A stretch of DNA of 64,000 nt from Chitinophaga ginsengisoli. GTDB lineage: Bacteria; Bacteroidota; Bacteroidia; Chitinophagales; Chitinophagaceae. Positions 7,205 to 15,558 of this stretch are shown piece by piece (within the stretch, counting starts at the first letter, position 1; each line of letters starts with the position of its first letter). A program made the translations under genes and the position numbers. The stretch lies in NCBI RefSeq assembly GCF_003014595.1, contig NZ_PYGK01000002.1:186001-250000 (forward strand). Direction: 5' to 3'. The notes under the pieces were generated by a model, which saw nothing but the letters and a program-made list of their open reading frames with translations, was not told the DNA's origin and did no database searches.

Positions 7205-7987
7205 TTATTCCGCTGCCTTGCCCATAGCGGCTTCTTTCATGCGGGTAGTCGTTTCCTTACCCAGATAATTTTCTATACGTCCTTCTATGAAGTAAATCAC
7301 AGGCGTCAGTAATATGGCAACGGTGAATTTGTAAATGTAGTTCACCACACACACAGCCAGTACCAGCTGCCAGCTCCAGTTATTCCCCAGCTTAAAGGCA
7401 ATAAACAGTACGATGAAACTATCTATCAGCTGGGATATCACGGTTGATCCTGTCGCCCTCAGCCATACATGTTTTTCACCGGTAGCACGTTTGATGCGAT
7501 GGAATACTGCGACGTCTATCAACTGGCTTACCAGGAATGCCGTGATACTGCCAATGATGATCCACATTCCCTGACCAAAAATACCGCCGAAAGCCAGCTG
7601 CATATTGGGAATGCCTTTGTCTGCATTCGAACCGATCCAGAAATCAGCCGGTGGTACCGACAGGGATACGTAAAACATGATGAACGCATAACTGATCAAC
7701 GCTACGGCGATGTAGGAGATCCGTTTTACTGCTTTAGGCCCGTAATACTCATTGACAATGTCAGTCATGACAAACTCCAGCGGCCATAATAATACGCCAC
7801 AGGTAAGGTTGAAGGATAGTCCGCTTTGACCAAATACCGTGAAGGTATGTACGGGTAAACCGAACAGTTTCTCCAGGGAAAAGATCTTCCCGCCGATACA
7901 TTCTGCGATCAGCGCATTGGCAACGAAAAAGCTGCAAAAGAAGATGAAAAGCTTAGTTGGTCTGTCTTTTAGGATGTTGTGTATCAT
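7205..7987 (-). CDS. queuosine precursor transporter, YhhQ/VUT family
   Basis: 260 residues with about six hydrophobic helices. Family marks are FFVANALIAECIGGKIF near the start, GVLLWPLEFVMTDIVNEYYG (residues about 64-83) and SQLIDVAVFHRIKRATG, then a second SQLIDSFIVLFIAF. The repeated SQLID with the preceding T/S-rich helix is a signature of the YhhQ family, which imports queuosine precursors (preQ0/preQ1) for tRNA modification. Its ATG overlaps the stop of the small upstream membrane-protein gene by one base, so the two are translationally coupled. No preQ1 riboswitch was recognised upstream. Confidence 0.85.
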   Translation of the reverse strand: MIHNILKDRPTKLFIFFCSFFVANALIAECIGGKIFSLEKLFGLPVHTFTVFGQSGLSFNLTCGVLLWPLEFVMTDIVNEYYGPKAVKRISYIAVALISYAFIMFYVSLSVPPADFWIGSNADKGIPNMQLAFGGIFGQGMWIIIGSITAFLVSQLIDVAVFHRIKRATGEKHVWLRATGSTVISQLIDSFIVLFIAFKLGNNWSWQLVLAVCVVNYIYKFTVAILLTPVIYFIEGRIENYLGKETTTRMKEAAMGKAAE

Positions 7988-8268
7988 TAGAATAAGAAAA
8001 AAAATTGCAGGATCAAAATTAAAACATTCACAATAAATACATAGGGAGGAAGGTCCGGCCAGGCTATCTTACGCCTGTACAACATAATAGCAGACACGAT
8101 CAATACCAGCAGGTTCAGCGGAAAAGAGACGACAATTCCCATCAGCAGGATATATTTCAGCAGCTCCGAAAAATGTCCCTTGTAGTCAATATAATAAGAG
8201 GCTTCTGCCAACAGAAAACAAATGTTACAGATAAATGCCACCTTTAAAAAGAATCGTAACCGCCCCAT
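7987..8268 (-). CDS. small membrane protein of unknown function
   Basis: 93 residues with three predicted hydrophobic helices (about 7-23, 37-62 and 76-93) and short basic loops. It ends with the aromatic ILQFFFLF directly at the membrane. No family recognised. It is the first gene of a two-gene unit with the YhhQ-type transporter, sharing TAATG at 7987. It could be an accessory subunit of that transporter or simply a coupled neighbour. The divergent glycosyltransferase starts 73 bp away. Confidence 0.65.
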   Translation of the reverse strand: MGRLRFFLKVAFICNICFLLAEASYYIDYKGHFSELLKYILLMGIVVSFPLNLLVLIVSAIMLYRRKIAWPDLPPYVFIVNVLILILQFFFLF

Positions 8269-8341
8269 TATTGAAATTTCGGATAAATTACAGTTATTTT
8301 GCTTTCCCTGTGAGGAAATACATAAAAAAGGAAACTAATTC

Positions 8342-9271
8342 ATGCAAATAGCAATATCAATAGTCATATGTTCGTATAACAGAGAAGCCTATATCATTGA
8401 GGCCATCGATAGTCTGTATAAACAGGATATTGATAAACAACGCTATGAGGTGATCGTGGTAGATAATAACAGTAAAGATAATACCGCTGAGAAAGTAAAA
8501 GCATACATTGCTGAACATCCTGATATGCAGTTGTCATATTACCTGGAAACCCGCCAGGGTGCATCCTATGCGCGCAATACCGGTGCAGAAAAGTCCCGTG
8601 GAGCACTGATCTGCTGTATGGATGATGATGCTGTCGCGATGCCGGGATATCTCCAGCATATCATCACTTTCTTCGAACAACATCCGGATGCTACAGGCCT
8701 GGGAGGCCGTATTATTCCCCGCTATATCCCATCGGAACCGAAATGGATGTCCCACTATGTGTCCTCTCTGGTAGGAAACTTTGACTACAGCCCTGTTGCG
8801 AAACCTTTTGATAACGGCCGCTATCCATTGGAATCCAATATGATAGTACGTCGTGATGATTTCTTTGCCGTAGGCGGTTTTAATACCAGTCTGCCGGGAG
8901 TGAAAGGTACTCTGCGCGTAGGTGGTGAAGGAAAGGAATTCTTTTACAAGCTGATAGAAAGAGGCGGAGTCATTTACTACGATCCTTCAGTGATCGTACA
9001 TCATGTCGTGGAAGTAAAAAAACTGACATCCGAATATATGTACCGCGTTGCGTCCGGTATTGGCCGCGGAGAGAAAGTACGGATGGTGGTGAAAGGAAAT
9101 ATGGCTGTTCACAAGAAAAGCCTGGAATACCTGTTTAAGCTGGGTGCTTCCGTTGTGATAGGCGGATACTACTTATTGCAGGGAAAACCAGCAAAATCAT
9201 GGCCGGTGATACAGTTCCGGATTGACGTATTGAAAGGATACTGGGAGCCGGTACACCAACAGGAGGCATAA
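8342..9271 (+). CDS. glycosyltransferase family 2
   Basis: 309 residues with a GT-A fold. It begins AISIVICSYNREAYIIEAID, followed by VIVVDNNSKDNT, the nucleotide-sugar binding core. The metal-binding DxD equivalent is in CMDDDAVAMPGYL at about residue 95. The acceptor part includes RRDDFFAVGGFN and GEGKEFFYKLIERGG, the usual GT2 acceptor-side ED-type motif. The C-terminal 50 residues contain a weak hydrophobic stretch (LFKLGASVVIGGYYLLQ) that may anchor it to the membrane. It is the first gene of the polysaccharide locus. Sugar and linkage cannot be told. Confidence 0.9.
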   Translation: MQIAISIVICSYNREAYIIEAIDSLYKQDIDKQRYEVIVVDNNSKDNTAEKVKAYIAEHPDMQLSYYLETRQGASYARNTGAEKSRGALICCMDDDAVAMPGYLQHIITFFEQHPDATGLGGRIIPRYIPSEPKWMSHYVSSLVGNFDYSPVAKPFDNGRYPLESNMIVRRDDFFAVGGFNTSLPGVKGTLRVGGEGKEFFYKLIERGGVIYYDPSVIVHHVVEVKKLTSEYMYRVASGIGRGEKVRMVVKGNMAVHKKSLEYLFKLGASVVIGGYYLLQGKPAKSWPVIQFRIDVLKGYWEPVHQQEA

Positions 9272-9284
9272 ACATTCGGGGTTC

Positions 9285-9312
9285 TGCGCCCGGAGGGAGG
9301 ATGCGGGCGTAT
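9285..9312. terminator. possible hairpin between two convergent glycosyltransferase genes
   Basis: The 45-bp gap between convergent stops contains a GC-rich inverted repeat, GCGCCCG ... CGGGCGT with a roughly 10-nt loop. There is no clear T-run on either side, so terminator function is uncertain. Confidence 0.35.
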
Positions 9313-9316
9313 TACA

Positions 9317-10321
9317 TCACAACACCTTGTAGAAATGCGGTTTATTGCGAACAATTGTCGGCGTCATCACCCACAGACGGAAGACATTCTTCGTCAATCC
9401 CCATACCTGCGGCATGTACTTAAAAGGATTACGTCCTTTGAACAAATTCTCCAATATACTGCCAATAAAAAACACCGGTACCGCAAATGTATAATTGAGT
9501 AACAGGATAAAATACCACATCACACCAAACTGCTTACGTACCCTTACATGGTTTGACAGCATCAGCTGCAATCCTTTCCTGTCATACAATCCGTAGTATC
9601 CTTTTTCATCTGAATCAAATGCATCACCGGTAGTTTCCCCTTGCAGATGTATGATATTGATATCTCCGAAAATAGCCAGCGGCCCCAGTTTACGCAGCCG
9701 GCTGCACCACTCCACCTCTTCCGCATACAGGAAGAAATCTTCGTCCATATAACCTGCTTTTTCGAGAGAAGAACGTTTCACCATCAGATAAGCACCACTG
9801 ATCCAGTCTACATGATGTTCGGTACTGGCTTCCTGCACGTTAGGCACTTTGGTTTTCAGCTGATAGCCTATCCAGCGGATCACCTTTCCCCAGTAAGGCA
9901 GTGGTAGCAGGTGATTCAATCCTCCTTTCATGAAATAGTTGCCGGAGATCTGCAGACTACGGTCTGCATTCAGTTGTTGCACCCCACAGGCAACGAGGTC
10001 GCTTTTGGCAAAGCGCTGCACGCAACAGTCCAACGCATGATCGAGGATCAGTGTATCAGGATTCAGCAGTAACAGGTAATCGCCTTTCGCGGCACGTAAA
10101 CCCATATTGTTGGCCCGGGAGAAGCCTGCATTGTAGCCCATTTGCAGGAACTGTACGAAGGGGAATGCATATGTGATCAGTTGCTCGCTGTTGTCACCTG
10201 AAGCATTGTCCACTACAATCACCTCATAGCTGATAGCGGTTGTCTCTGCCACAATAGTGCTGATACAATCCATTATGAGACGGCTGCTCTTATAATTCAC
10301 GATGATGACAGACAAATCCAT
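9317..10321 (-). CDS. glycosyltransferase family 2, rhamnosyltransferase-like
   Basis: 334 residues from ATG 10321 (MDLSVIIVNYKSS). A longer frame from 10351 has no support. GT-A features are EVIVVDNASGDNS and LLLLNPDTLI, where the NPDT replaces DxD as in WbbL-type rhamnosyltransferases. Acceptor-side motifs are WISGAYLMVKRSSLEKAGYMDEDFFLYAEEVEWCSRLRK (the last part ED/E-W-C-R). A C-terminal membrane helix MWYFILLLNYTFAVPVFFIG is followed by a basic tail. It faces the flippase gene divergently with 116 bp between starts. A near-consensus box TATATTTC precedes the start by 11 nt. Confidence 0.9.
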   Translation of the reverse strand: MDLSVIIVNYKSSRLIMDCISTIVAETTAISYEVIVVDNASGDNSEQLITYAFPFVQFLQMGYNAGFSRANNMGLRAAKGDYLLLLNPDTLILDHALDCCVQRFAKSDLVACGVQQLNADRSLQISGNYFMKGGLNHLLPLPYWGKVIRWIGYQLKTKVPNVQEASTEHHVDWISGAYLMVKRSSLEKAGYMDEDFFLYAEEVEWCSRLRKLGPLAIFGDINIIHLQGETTGDAFDSDEKGYYGLYDRKGLQLMLSNHVRVRKQFGVMWYFILLLNYTFAVPVFFIGSILENLFKGRNPFKYMPQVWGLTKNVFRLWVMTPTIVRNKPHFYKVL

Positions 10322-10437
10322 ATGCAGGGCGGAAATATAGTAAACCGCCAAGATAAAAAATATGCGGCAATATTATATGAAAGCTGTCCTTAATCTAAAA
10401 ATATAAATATCTTAGTGGCCAAACAGACTAGGAATAT

Positions 10438-11934
10438 ATGGGTGTTGTAAGGACTAAGAGCCTCGTTTCTTCGATTTATACATATTTTGGATTCATGCTA
10501 GGTGCGATAAATATCTACCTGATGACAAAATACTTCGCGCCCGCAGAAAACGGCCTTACCCGTACCCTTTTCGAGATCTCTACCCTGATGACCAGCGTTG
10601 CCTGTCTGGGTATTCCCACCCTGGTAGCCCGGTACTATCCCTACTATAAGGCGCTCCCGCAAAAAAAAATGGACCTGCTTACCCTGGCATTTGCATTGGG
10701 TGGCATAGGACTGCTGATCGTATTTGCAGGTTCGTATTTCCTGGAACCCCTGATTATCCGCAAGTTTTCCGGCAAATCGCCTTTGCTGGTGGAGTATTTT
10801 TATATCAGTTATCCGCTTGTATTTTTCTTCCTGGGCTTTCAGATCATGGAAGTGCATGCATGGAATCAGCATAAGACCATTCTTTCCAACTTCATGAAAG
10901 AGGTCGTATTCCGCGTGTTTCACACTATTCTGGTGCTGGCCTTCATCTTTGGTCTGATCCGCTTCCATACCTTCATGAATTTCTTCGGATTCACATATGC
11001 CGTAACCTTCTTCGGATTGTTTCTTTACTTCTGGTATAAGAAACAATTGCCGCTGGGCAGGCTTCCCAGCCAGGTGACCAAAGACCTTGGCAAACAGATG
11101 TTGCGTTTCACCGCATTCATCTTTGCCAGCAATGTGATCACTATCATCAGCCTGACCATTGATTCCATCCTGATCTCAAGTTTCAAAGGACTGGAATTTG
11201 CTGCCGTATTTACGCTGGCCACTTATATCTGTACCATCATAGATGTACCACAAAGAAGTATGATCAGTATAGGAGTACCGATCATCGCCCAATCCTGGAA
11301 GGACAATGATATGGCAAACATTGCCAACGTCTACACGAAATCCTCCATTAATCTGCTGATCTTTTCTTCCTTTATATTCTCTATTATCTGGCTGAACCTG
11401 GATGATGCCTTTGAGTTCCTGCAATTGCCGGCAATCTATCATGAGGGAAAACAACTGGTACTGATATTAGGTATTACGAAGATCATCGAACTGGGTACGG
11501 GTTTAAACTCACAGGTGATCTCGACATCTCCGCGCTGGCGTTTTGAATTACAGTCGCACCTTATTCTACTGGCCTTAACATTGCCACTGAACTATTACTT
11601 TGTAAAAACGTATGGCATTATGGGAGCTGGTGTGGCACAGCTGATATCCCTCACTATCTACAATGGTATCCGCTACATCTTCCTCTGGAAAAACTATAAT
11701 ATGCAGCCGTTTACAAAACAGACGCTGTATTCAATTATACTGACGCTATCGTTGTACTTTATTGTCAGCCGCCTAATCAATATCTCTGTACCACTCCTGA
11801 ATATGATAGCGCGGACAATAGTATTTGCGGCCATCTACGGATTTGTGGTGATCAGGCTGAACCTTTCTGAAGATATCACCATCCTGTATAAAAAGGGCAT
11901 TTCCCTTGTTGTCAGTAAGATAGGCAGACGATAA
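10438..11934 (+). CDS. polysaccharide flippase (Wzx/MATE-like, MOP superfamily)
   Basis: 498 residues with about 12-14 hydrophobic helices spread over the full length. The N-terminus MGVVRTKSLVSSIYTYFGFMLGAINIYLMTKYF, in which residues 10-30 form the first helix, is characteristic of lipopolysaccharide/teichoic-acid O-unit exporters. It would flip undecaprenyl-linked oligosaccharides across the inner membrane. It lies among four glycosyltransferase genes, consistent with a Wzx-dependent surface polysaccharide. AGGA is found 7 nt before the ATG. Its stop at 11934 directly abuts the end of the next convergent gene (11935), leaving no room for a terminator. Confidence 0.88.
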   Translation: MGVVRTKSLVSSIYTYFGFMLGAINIYLMTKYFAPAENGLTRTLFEISTLMTSVACLGIPTLVARYYPYYKALPQKKMDLLTLAFALGGIGLLIVFAGSYFLEPLIIRKFSGKSPLLVEYFYISYPLVFFFLGFQIMEVHAWNQHKTILSNFMKEVVFRVFHTILVLAFIFGLIRFHTFMNFFGFTYAVTFFGLFLYFWYKKQLPLGRLPSQVTKDLGKQMLRFTAFIFASNVITIISLTIDSILISSFKGLEFAAVFTLATYICTIIDVPQRSMISIGVPIIAQSWKDNDMANIANVYTKSSINLLIFSSFIFSIIWLNLDDAFEFLQLPAIYHEGKQLVLILGITKIIELGTGLNSQVISTSPRWRFELQSHLILLALTLPLNYYFVKTYGIMGAGVAQLISLTIYNGIRYIFLWKNYNMQPFTKQTLYSIILTLSLYFIVSRLINISVPLLNMIARTIVFAAIYGFVVIRLNLSEDITILYKKGISLVVSKIGRR

Positions 11935-12735
11935 CTATTTATACTTTCCGAGCAACCTGTTCTTCAACATCTTAAAAATGTTCTGATAAGAGATCCTGCT
12001 TTCAGTGTATAATATCTCCTTTCGTACAATCAGCTGTTTGATCATATCAAGGTACCAGTCCTGGTGTTTGTTGACAATGTAGTCTACTAGTTCCACTACA
12101 TTCGGGCGGGTATCGTTACGGTACGTTGATTTCTTTGTTTGCCTATAGAACAGCAATCTTTCAGGTATCACTTCTATCTTCCATCCCTGGCGGGTCACAC
12201 GGATATAAAACTCCCAATCCTCGTATCCAAGTTTCATGGCTTCATCAAAGCCACCGATGTCTTCCCAGCATTCTCTTCTGTATATCGCGCAGGCGGGGCA
12301 TTGATTGCCGAACAGGAAATTAACGTCGGTACCGCCCCGTGGTTTGGATACTAATCTTTCGGCGCCAAACAACTGGATATAAGAGGTCACAACCCCTATT
12401 TCTTTATTGGCATCCAGTATGGCCATCGCTTTCTTAAAAAAGGTATCGCCAAAATAGTCATCTGAATCCAGCGCGGCAATGATCCTGCCCTTTGCATGTT
12501 TGATACCGTAGTTCCTTGCTGAGGCCATTCTGCCGTTCTCTTTATGCAGTACCTGCACATCCGGGGCGACTACTTCATCCAGTACTTTTAAGGTAGCAGC
12601 ATCAGTAGAACCATCATTCACAACGATGATCTCATAATTGGGATAATCCTGCCTGCGGATAGAAGCAATCGCTTCATGCAGATAGGCACCATCATTATAA
12701 CACGGAATTACGACAGAGATCAGCTCATTCAACAT
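11935..12735 (-). CDS. glycosyltransferase family 2
   Basis: 266 residues. It starts LISVVIPCYNDGAYLHEAIA, then EIIVVNDGSTD for nucleotide binding and IIAALDSDDYFGDTFFKKA containing the DxD (DSDD). The acceptor side has CWEDIGGFDEAMKLGYEDWE, the typical GT2 catalytic-base region, and the C-terminus is basic. It is the downstream gene of a pair with the next glycosyltransferase (11 bp gap), forming one minus-strand transcript. The gene abuts the flippase stop with no intergenic space. Sugar specificity is unknown. Confidence 0.9.
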   Translation of the reverse strand: MLNELISVVIPCYNDGAYLHEAIASIRRQDYPNYEIIVVNDGSTDAATLKVLDEVVAPDVQVLHKENGRMASARNYGIKHAKGRIIAALDSDDYFGDTFFKKAMAILDANKEIGVVTSYIQLFGAERLVSKPRGGTDVNFLFGNQCPACAIYRRECWEDIGGFDEAMKLGYEDWEFYIRVTRQGWKIEVIPERLLFYRQTKKSTYRNDTRPNVVELVDYIVNKHQDWYLDMIKQLIVRKEILYTESRISYQNIFKMLKNRLLGKYK

Positions 12736-12746
12736 TACGGATCAGA

Positions 12747-13685
12747 TTATTTATTTAAAAGTGATGTCAGATAACAAAGAAACATGCCAGTTTTTGAAAT
12801 AATGCCTTTCGTCCATAAAGAAGCGGGCAATTTTGACTGGAAGGCAGCCATACGGTAAAGCTCCCGATGTACCGGAAAACCCTTTGCCAGCGCGGTCAGC
12901 TCTTCACTACTACGAATGCCGTATCTGCGTAACAATCGCCAGAAGTAGTCATAATATAACCACTTTCTCAATGTTCCGGGACGCAGCTTATCGAGTAACT
13001 GGATGTGTTCTTTTACATCCACTTCCTTATTGTCTTCACATTCCTGCGTCACCTGGTAAGCATGAATCCCCACCTTCACGAGCGGTTCATTCACACATAC
13101 GATGGCGGGATTACGATACAGTTCATGAATATAACCATCAATATCCACCAGCCATTTCATCCGGTTATCGTACATGAATTTATTTCTGAACAGGGTCACA
13201 CTGGGTGTGGAGATCGGTTTTACGACCATCACATATTCCGGTTCCCGGCGCACACGGTCAAGGTTTTCGATCTTCATGGGAAGCAGCCATTCTTTCCCGT
13301 CATCATACACCAATAATGCCCTTGCGTATGCAAAGTCACTTCCTGGGGCAGCCTCCAGTGCATCGTGCAGTTTCTGCAATGCATTGGGCGTTGCCAGCCA
13401 GTCGTCATGATGAATGAGTTTAATGTACTTTCCTGTTGCCTGGCGGATGGCCTCATTCCAGTTTTCAGGCGTGCCCAGAGAAGGGACGTTATGTTTATAA
13501 CGGATGGGAAGGATATCTTTGTAACTGTCCACCAGGCGTGCTACTTCATCGCCCGGACTATCATCGGTTACGATCACTTCTATATCGGTAAATGTCTGCT
13601 GCCGGATACTGTCCAGACAGCGTTTTAGCATCTCGGGTTGCTTGTATGCCGGTATACATATTGAAACTGCAGGACTACTACTCAT
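12747..13685 (-). CDS. glycosyltransferase family 2
   Basis: 312 residues. AVSICIPAYKQPEMLKRCLD and EVIVTDDSPGDEV form the donor-binding half, and YIKLIHHDDWLATPNAL carries the DxD-like HHDDW. The acceptor half is less conserved and rich in basic and aromatic residues. It is the upstream member of a two-gene glycosyltransferase operon (11 bp to the next start) and begins 22 bp after the stop of the NlpC/P60 gene on the same strand, so all three may be co-transcribed. Confidence 0.9.
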   Translation of the reverse strand: MSSSPAVSICIPAYKQPEMLKRCLDSIRQQTFTDIEVIVTDDSPGDEVARLVDSYKDILPIRYKHNVPSLGTPENWNEAIRQATGKYIKLIHHDDWLATPNALQKLHDALEAAPGSDFAYARALLVYDDGKEWLLPMKIENLDRVRREPEYVMVVKPISTPSVTLFRNKFMYDNRMKWLVDIDGYIHELYRNPAIVCVNEPLVKVGIHAYQVTQECEDNKEVDVKEHIQLLDKLRPGTLRKWLYYDYFWRLLRRYGIRSSEELTALAKGFPVHRELYRMAAFQSKLPASLWTKGIISKTGMFLCYLTSLLNK

Positions 13686-13707
13686 GAATCTTTTCTCTTT
13701 TTCCGGT

Positions 13708-14349
13708 TTACTCTATTCTGCCACTCCCGGCATAATATCTTGCCCAATAAGTCTCGTTCAGATCACTGATTGTCACTCCAAGACTCGTTGAAGCGTGCAC
13801 AAATTTATTATTATTCAGGTATACACCCACATGAGAGATTGATTTTCCATTAGTTTTGAAAAAAACCAGGTCTCCTTCCCTCATTTCTGATTTACTCAAT
13901 TTTCGGGCCTTTTCATATAATTGAGCGGAGCTACCTGAGCTGTTCAGCCGGAAAACCGCTACCAGTAAGTTATTGGTAAAGCCTGAACAATCTACGCCAT
14001 CCCTGGTCTTGCCACCGTATACATAGGGTGTGCCCCACCATTCTTCAATAAATGCGAACAGATTGGTATTCAGGACCGTTTCTACACGAACATCCAGCAA
14101 TTCGGCATATTTGAACTGCCAGAGCGGGGCATTTTCTATCAGCGGACTTGAAGCAGTGAATTTCAGCGTGCTTTTACTTCTGGCTGTATAATTATTTCCG
14201 TTGATGGATAAACCATCCAGGAATTCTACACCGCCACGACTACTACTGCTGGTTCTTTTCGTTGTTCCCTGTTTTGAGGAGGAGCAGGCAGCCAGTCCCA
14301 ACACGCAAACCATAGCCATTATCCCTAAAATACTTTTTTTGCCGATCAT
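13708..14349 (-). CDS. NlpC/P60-family cell-wall peptidase, lipoprotein
   Basis: 213 residues. The N-terminus is a lipoprotein signal ending LGLAAC (Cys22), so it is membrane anchored. After a Ser-rich linker and a small N-terminal domain, the C-terminal NlpC/P60 domain has the catalytic Cys121 in GVDCSGF, His173 in ISHVGVY and His185 in KFVHAS. EGDLVFF precedes the His. Such enzymes cleave gamma-D-Glu-diaminopimelate bonds in peptidoglycan stem peptides. Length is usual for a Spr/MepS-like protein. It is upstream of, and possibly co-transcribed with, the two glycosyltransferases. Confidence 0.92.
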   Translation of the reverse strand: MIGKKSILGIMAMVCVLGLAACSSSKQGTTKRTSSSSRGGVEFLDGLSINGNNYTARSKSTLKFTASSPLIENAPLWQFKYAELLDVRVETVLNTNLFAFIEEWWGTPYVYGGKTRDGVDCSGFTNNLLVAVFRLNSSGSSAQLYEKARKLSKSEMREGDLVFFKTNGKSISHVGVYLNNNKFVHASTSLGVTISDLNETYWARYYAGSGRIE

Positions 14350-14536
14350 AAGCGCCCGTTGGTTAAATCGGGGCTAATTTACTAATAATATTTATAATAA
14401 ATGTTTTTAACATGTTCAGTAATCCTGATTACTAAGGAGATATCACTTTAAAATGCGGGTGGTATAAATTCTACACAGCAAATGAAATGCAAAAAGGTAC
14501 TAACAACAACCGACAAACGAAGATCCAATAATGACG

Positions 14537-14577
14537 ATGGCCTGGCCGGAAGACGGTATATCTTTCAGCCAGGCCAT
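14537..14577 (-). terminator. hairpin downstream of the lipocalin-like lipoprotein gene
   Basis: A perfect 10-bp stem ATGGCCTGGC / GCCAGGCCAT with a 21-nt loop lies 22 bp after the stop of the minus-strand gene. It is not followed by a strong T-run. Confidence 0.45.
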
Positions 14578-14598
14578 TGTGTTTAATCGTCTGCTTTA

Positions 14599-15456
14599 TT
14601 AACGACGGGCAGCGCTGCCTCCGGTGGAGTCAACCACGATCTGCTCACCATAATAGTAATAGCTCTGGTCAATACGATTCCATTCAAAGCGGGTTGCATT
14701 CAGCACTTTGATCACACACTCGAAGTCCAAACCGCCATTGGGTGTTACAATAAGATGCGTAGCATCGCTGTTCAGACGCCATGTACCATGTACAATTGAA
14801 CCATCTTTATAAGTCTCAACGGTAGTTCCGTCAGCCTTGTATTCAACTGTCAGCTGGTCCAGCGCAGTAAACGTATTATTGGGTTTGCCAATACGCCATA
14901 CCAGGTCAGCGGATGCCAGCGGGAAGTTGTAGAAATATGTTTCATACTTCCATTTCTTGCCGGTCAGCAACTGAGCGACGGTCTTCGTTTTGTCTGACTC
15001 AGGGAAACGTTTCATCATTACACCATAAGTGGTACCGCCCACCACTTCCCATTCGAACTGGTTAGCAGTCAGTACACGGATGTCAGATGTAAAAGTAGTG
15101 GTGCTGTTCACCACGATCTGCGTTTCATTGTTAGTGAAATGCCAGGAGCCTTTCAGTGAATCTCCTTTCTCGGTGATTTCCCAGTAGGAACCATCTTTAT
15201 TGAACTTTACCTTGTTCAGGCGAAGGTCCAATGTGTTTACAGAACGGTTGCTTTTCCAAACCAGTGTGGACCCGGAGGTCTGGAAATTCTTGTAATACTC
15301 ATAGTACCTCCAGATCGTATCTGTGAGTATCTTTCCTTTCTCGCTTAATACAATTGTATCAACGGGATCGGGTGTATCGTTCTTTTCGCATGATGAAGAT
15401 GTGAGGGCCATGAGGGCAACAACACATAGGGATAGAAGGGAAAATATCTTTTTCAT
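14599..15456 (-). CDS. lipoprotein with two lipocalin-like repeats
   Basis: 285 residues from ATG 15456, chosen because an exact TATATTTG box lies 4 nt upstream and the protein then starts with a lipoprotein signal (MKKIFSLLSLCVVALMALTSSSC, Cys23). After the signal come two similar halves. Each has a trp-rich start (TDTIWRYYEYYKNF versus TGKKWKYETYFYNF), LVWK/LVWR, then DGSYWE.../DGTTVE..., GSWHF/GTWRL and a final strand FEWE/FEWN. This beta-strand-rich layout resembles lipocalin-like domains common in Bacteroidota lipoproteins. No function is known. It is transcribed divergently from dnaE. Confidence 0.75.
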   Translation of the reverse strand: MKKIFSLLSLCVVALMALTSSSCEKNDTPDPVDTIVLSEKGKILTDTIWRYYEYYKNFQTSGSTLVWKSNRSVNTLDLRLNKVKFNKDGSYWEITEKGDSLKGSWHFTNNETQIVVNSTTTFTSDIRVLTANQFEWEVVGGTTYGVMMKRFPESDKTKTVAQLLTGKKWKYETYFYNFPLASADLVWRIGKPNNTFTALDQLTVEYKADGTTVETYKDGSIVHGTWRLNSDATHLIVTPNGGLDFECVIKVLNATRFEWNRIDQSYYYYGEQIVVDSTGGSAARR

Positions 15457-15460
15457 ATAA

Positions 15461-15468
15461 CAAATATA
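15461..15468 (-). promoter_or_regulatory. -7 box TATATTTG for the lipocalin-like lipoprotein
   Basis: An exact TAnnTTTG match on the minus strand, 4 nt before the ATG at 15456. It fixes the start codon and excludes the longer frame from 15504. Confidence 0.7.
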
Positions 15469-15558
15469 TAGAATGTACTCAATATTGAATTGAGTAGTGT
15501 GCATAAATTTTCATAACCTTTTATTCATATTCTGGCAGAAGAGTCGGAATTTTGCCAA

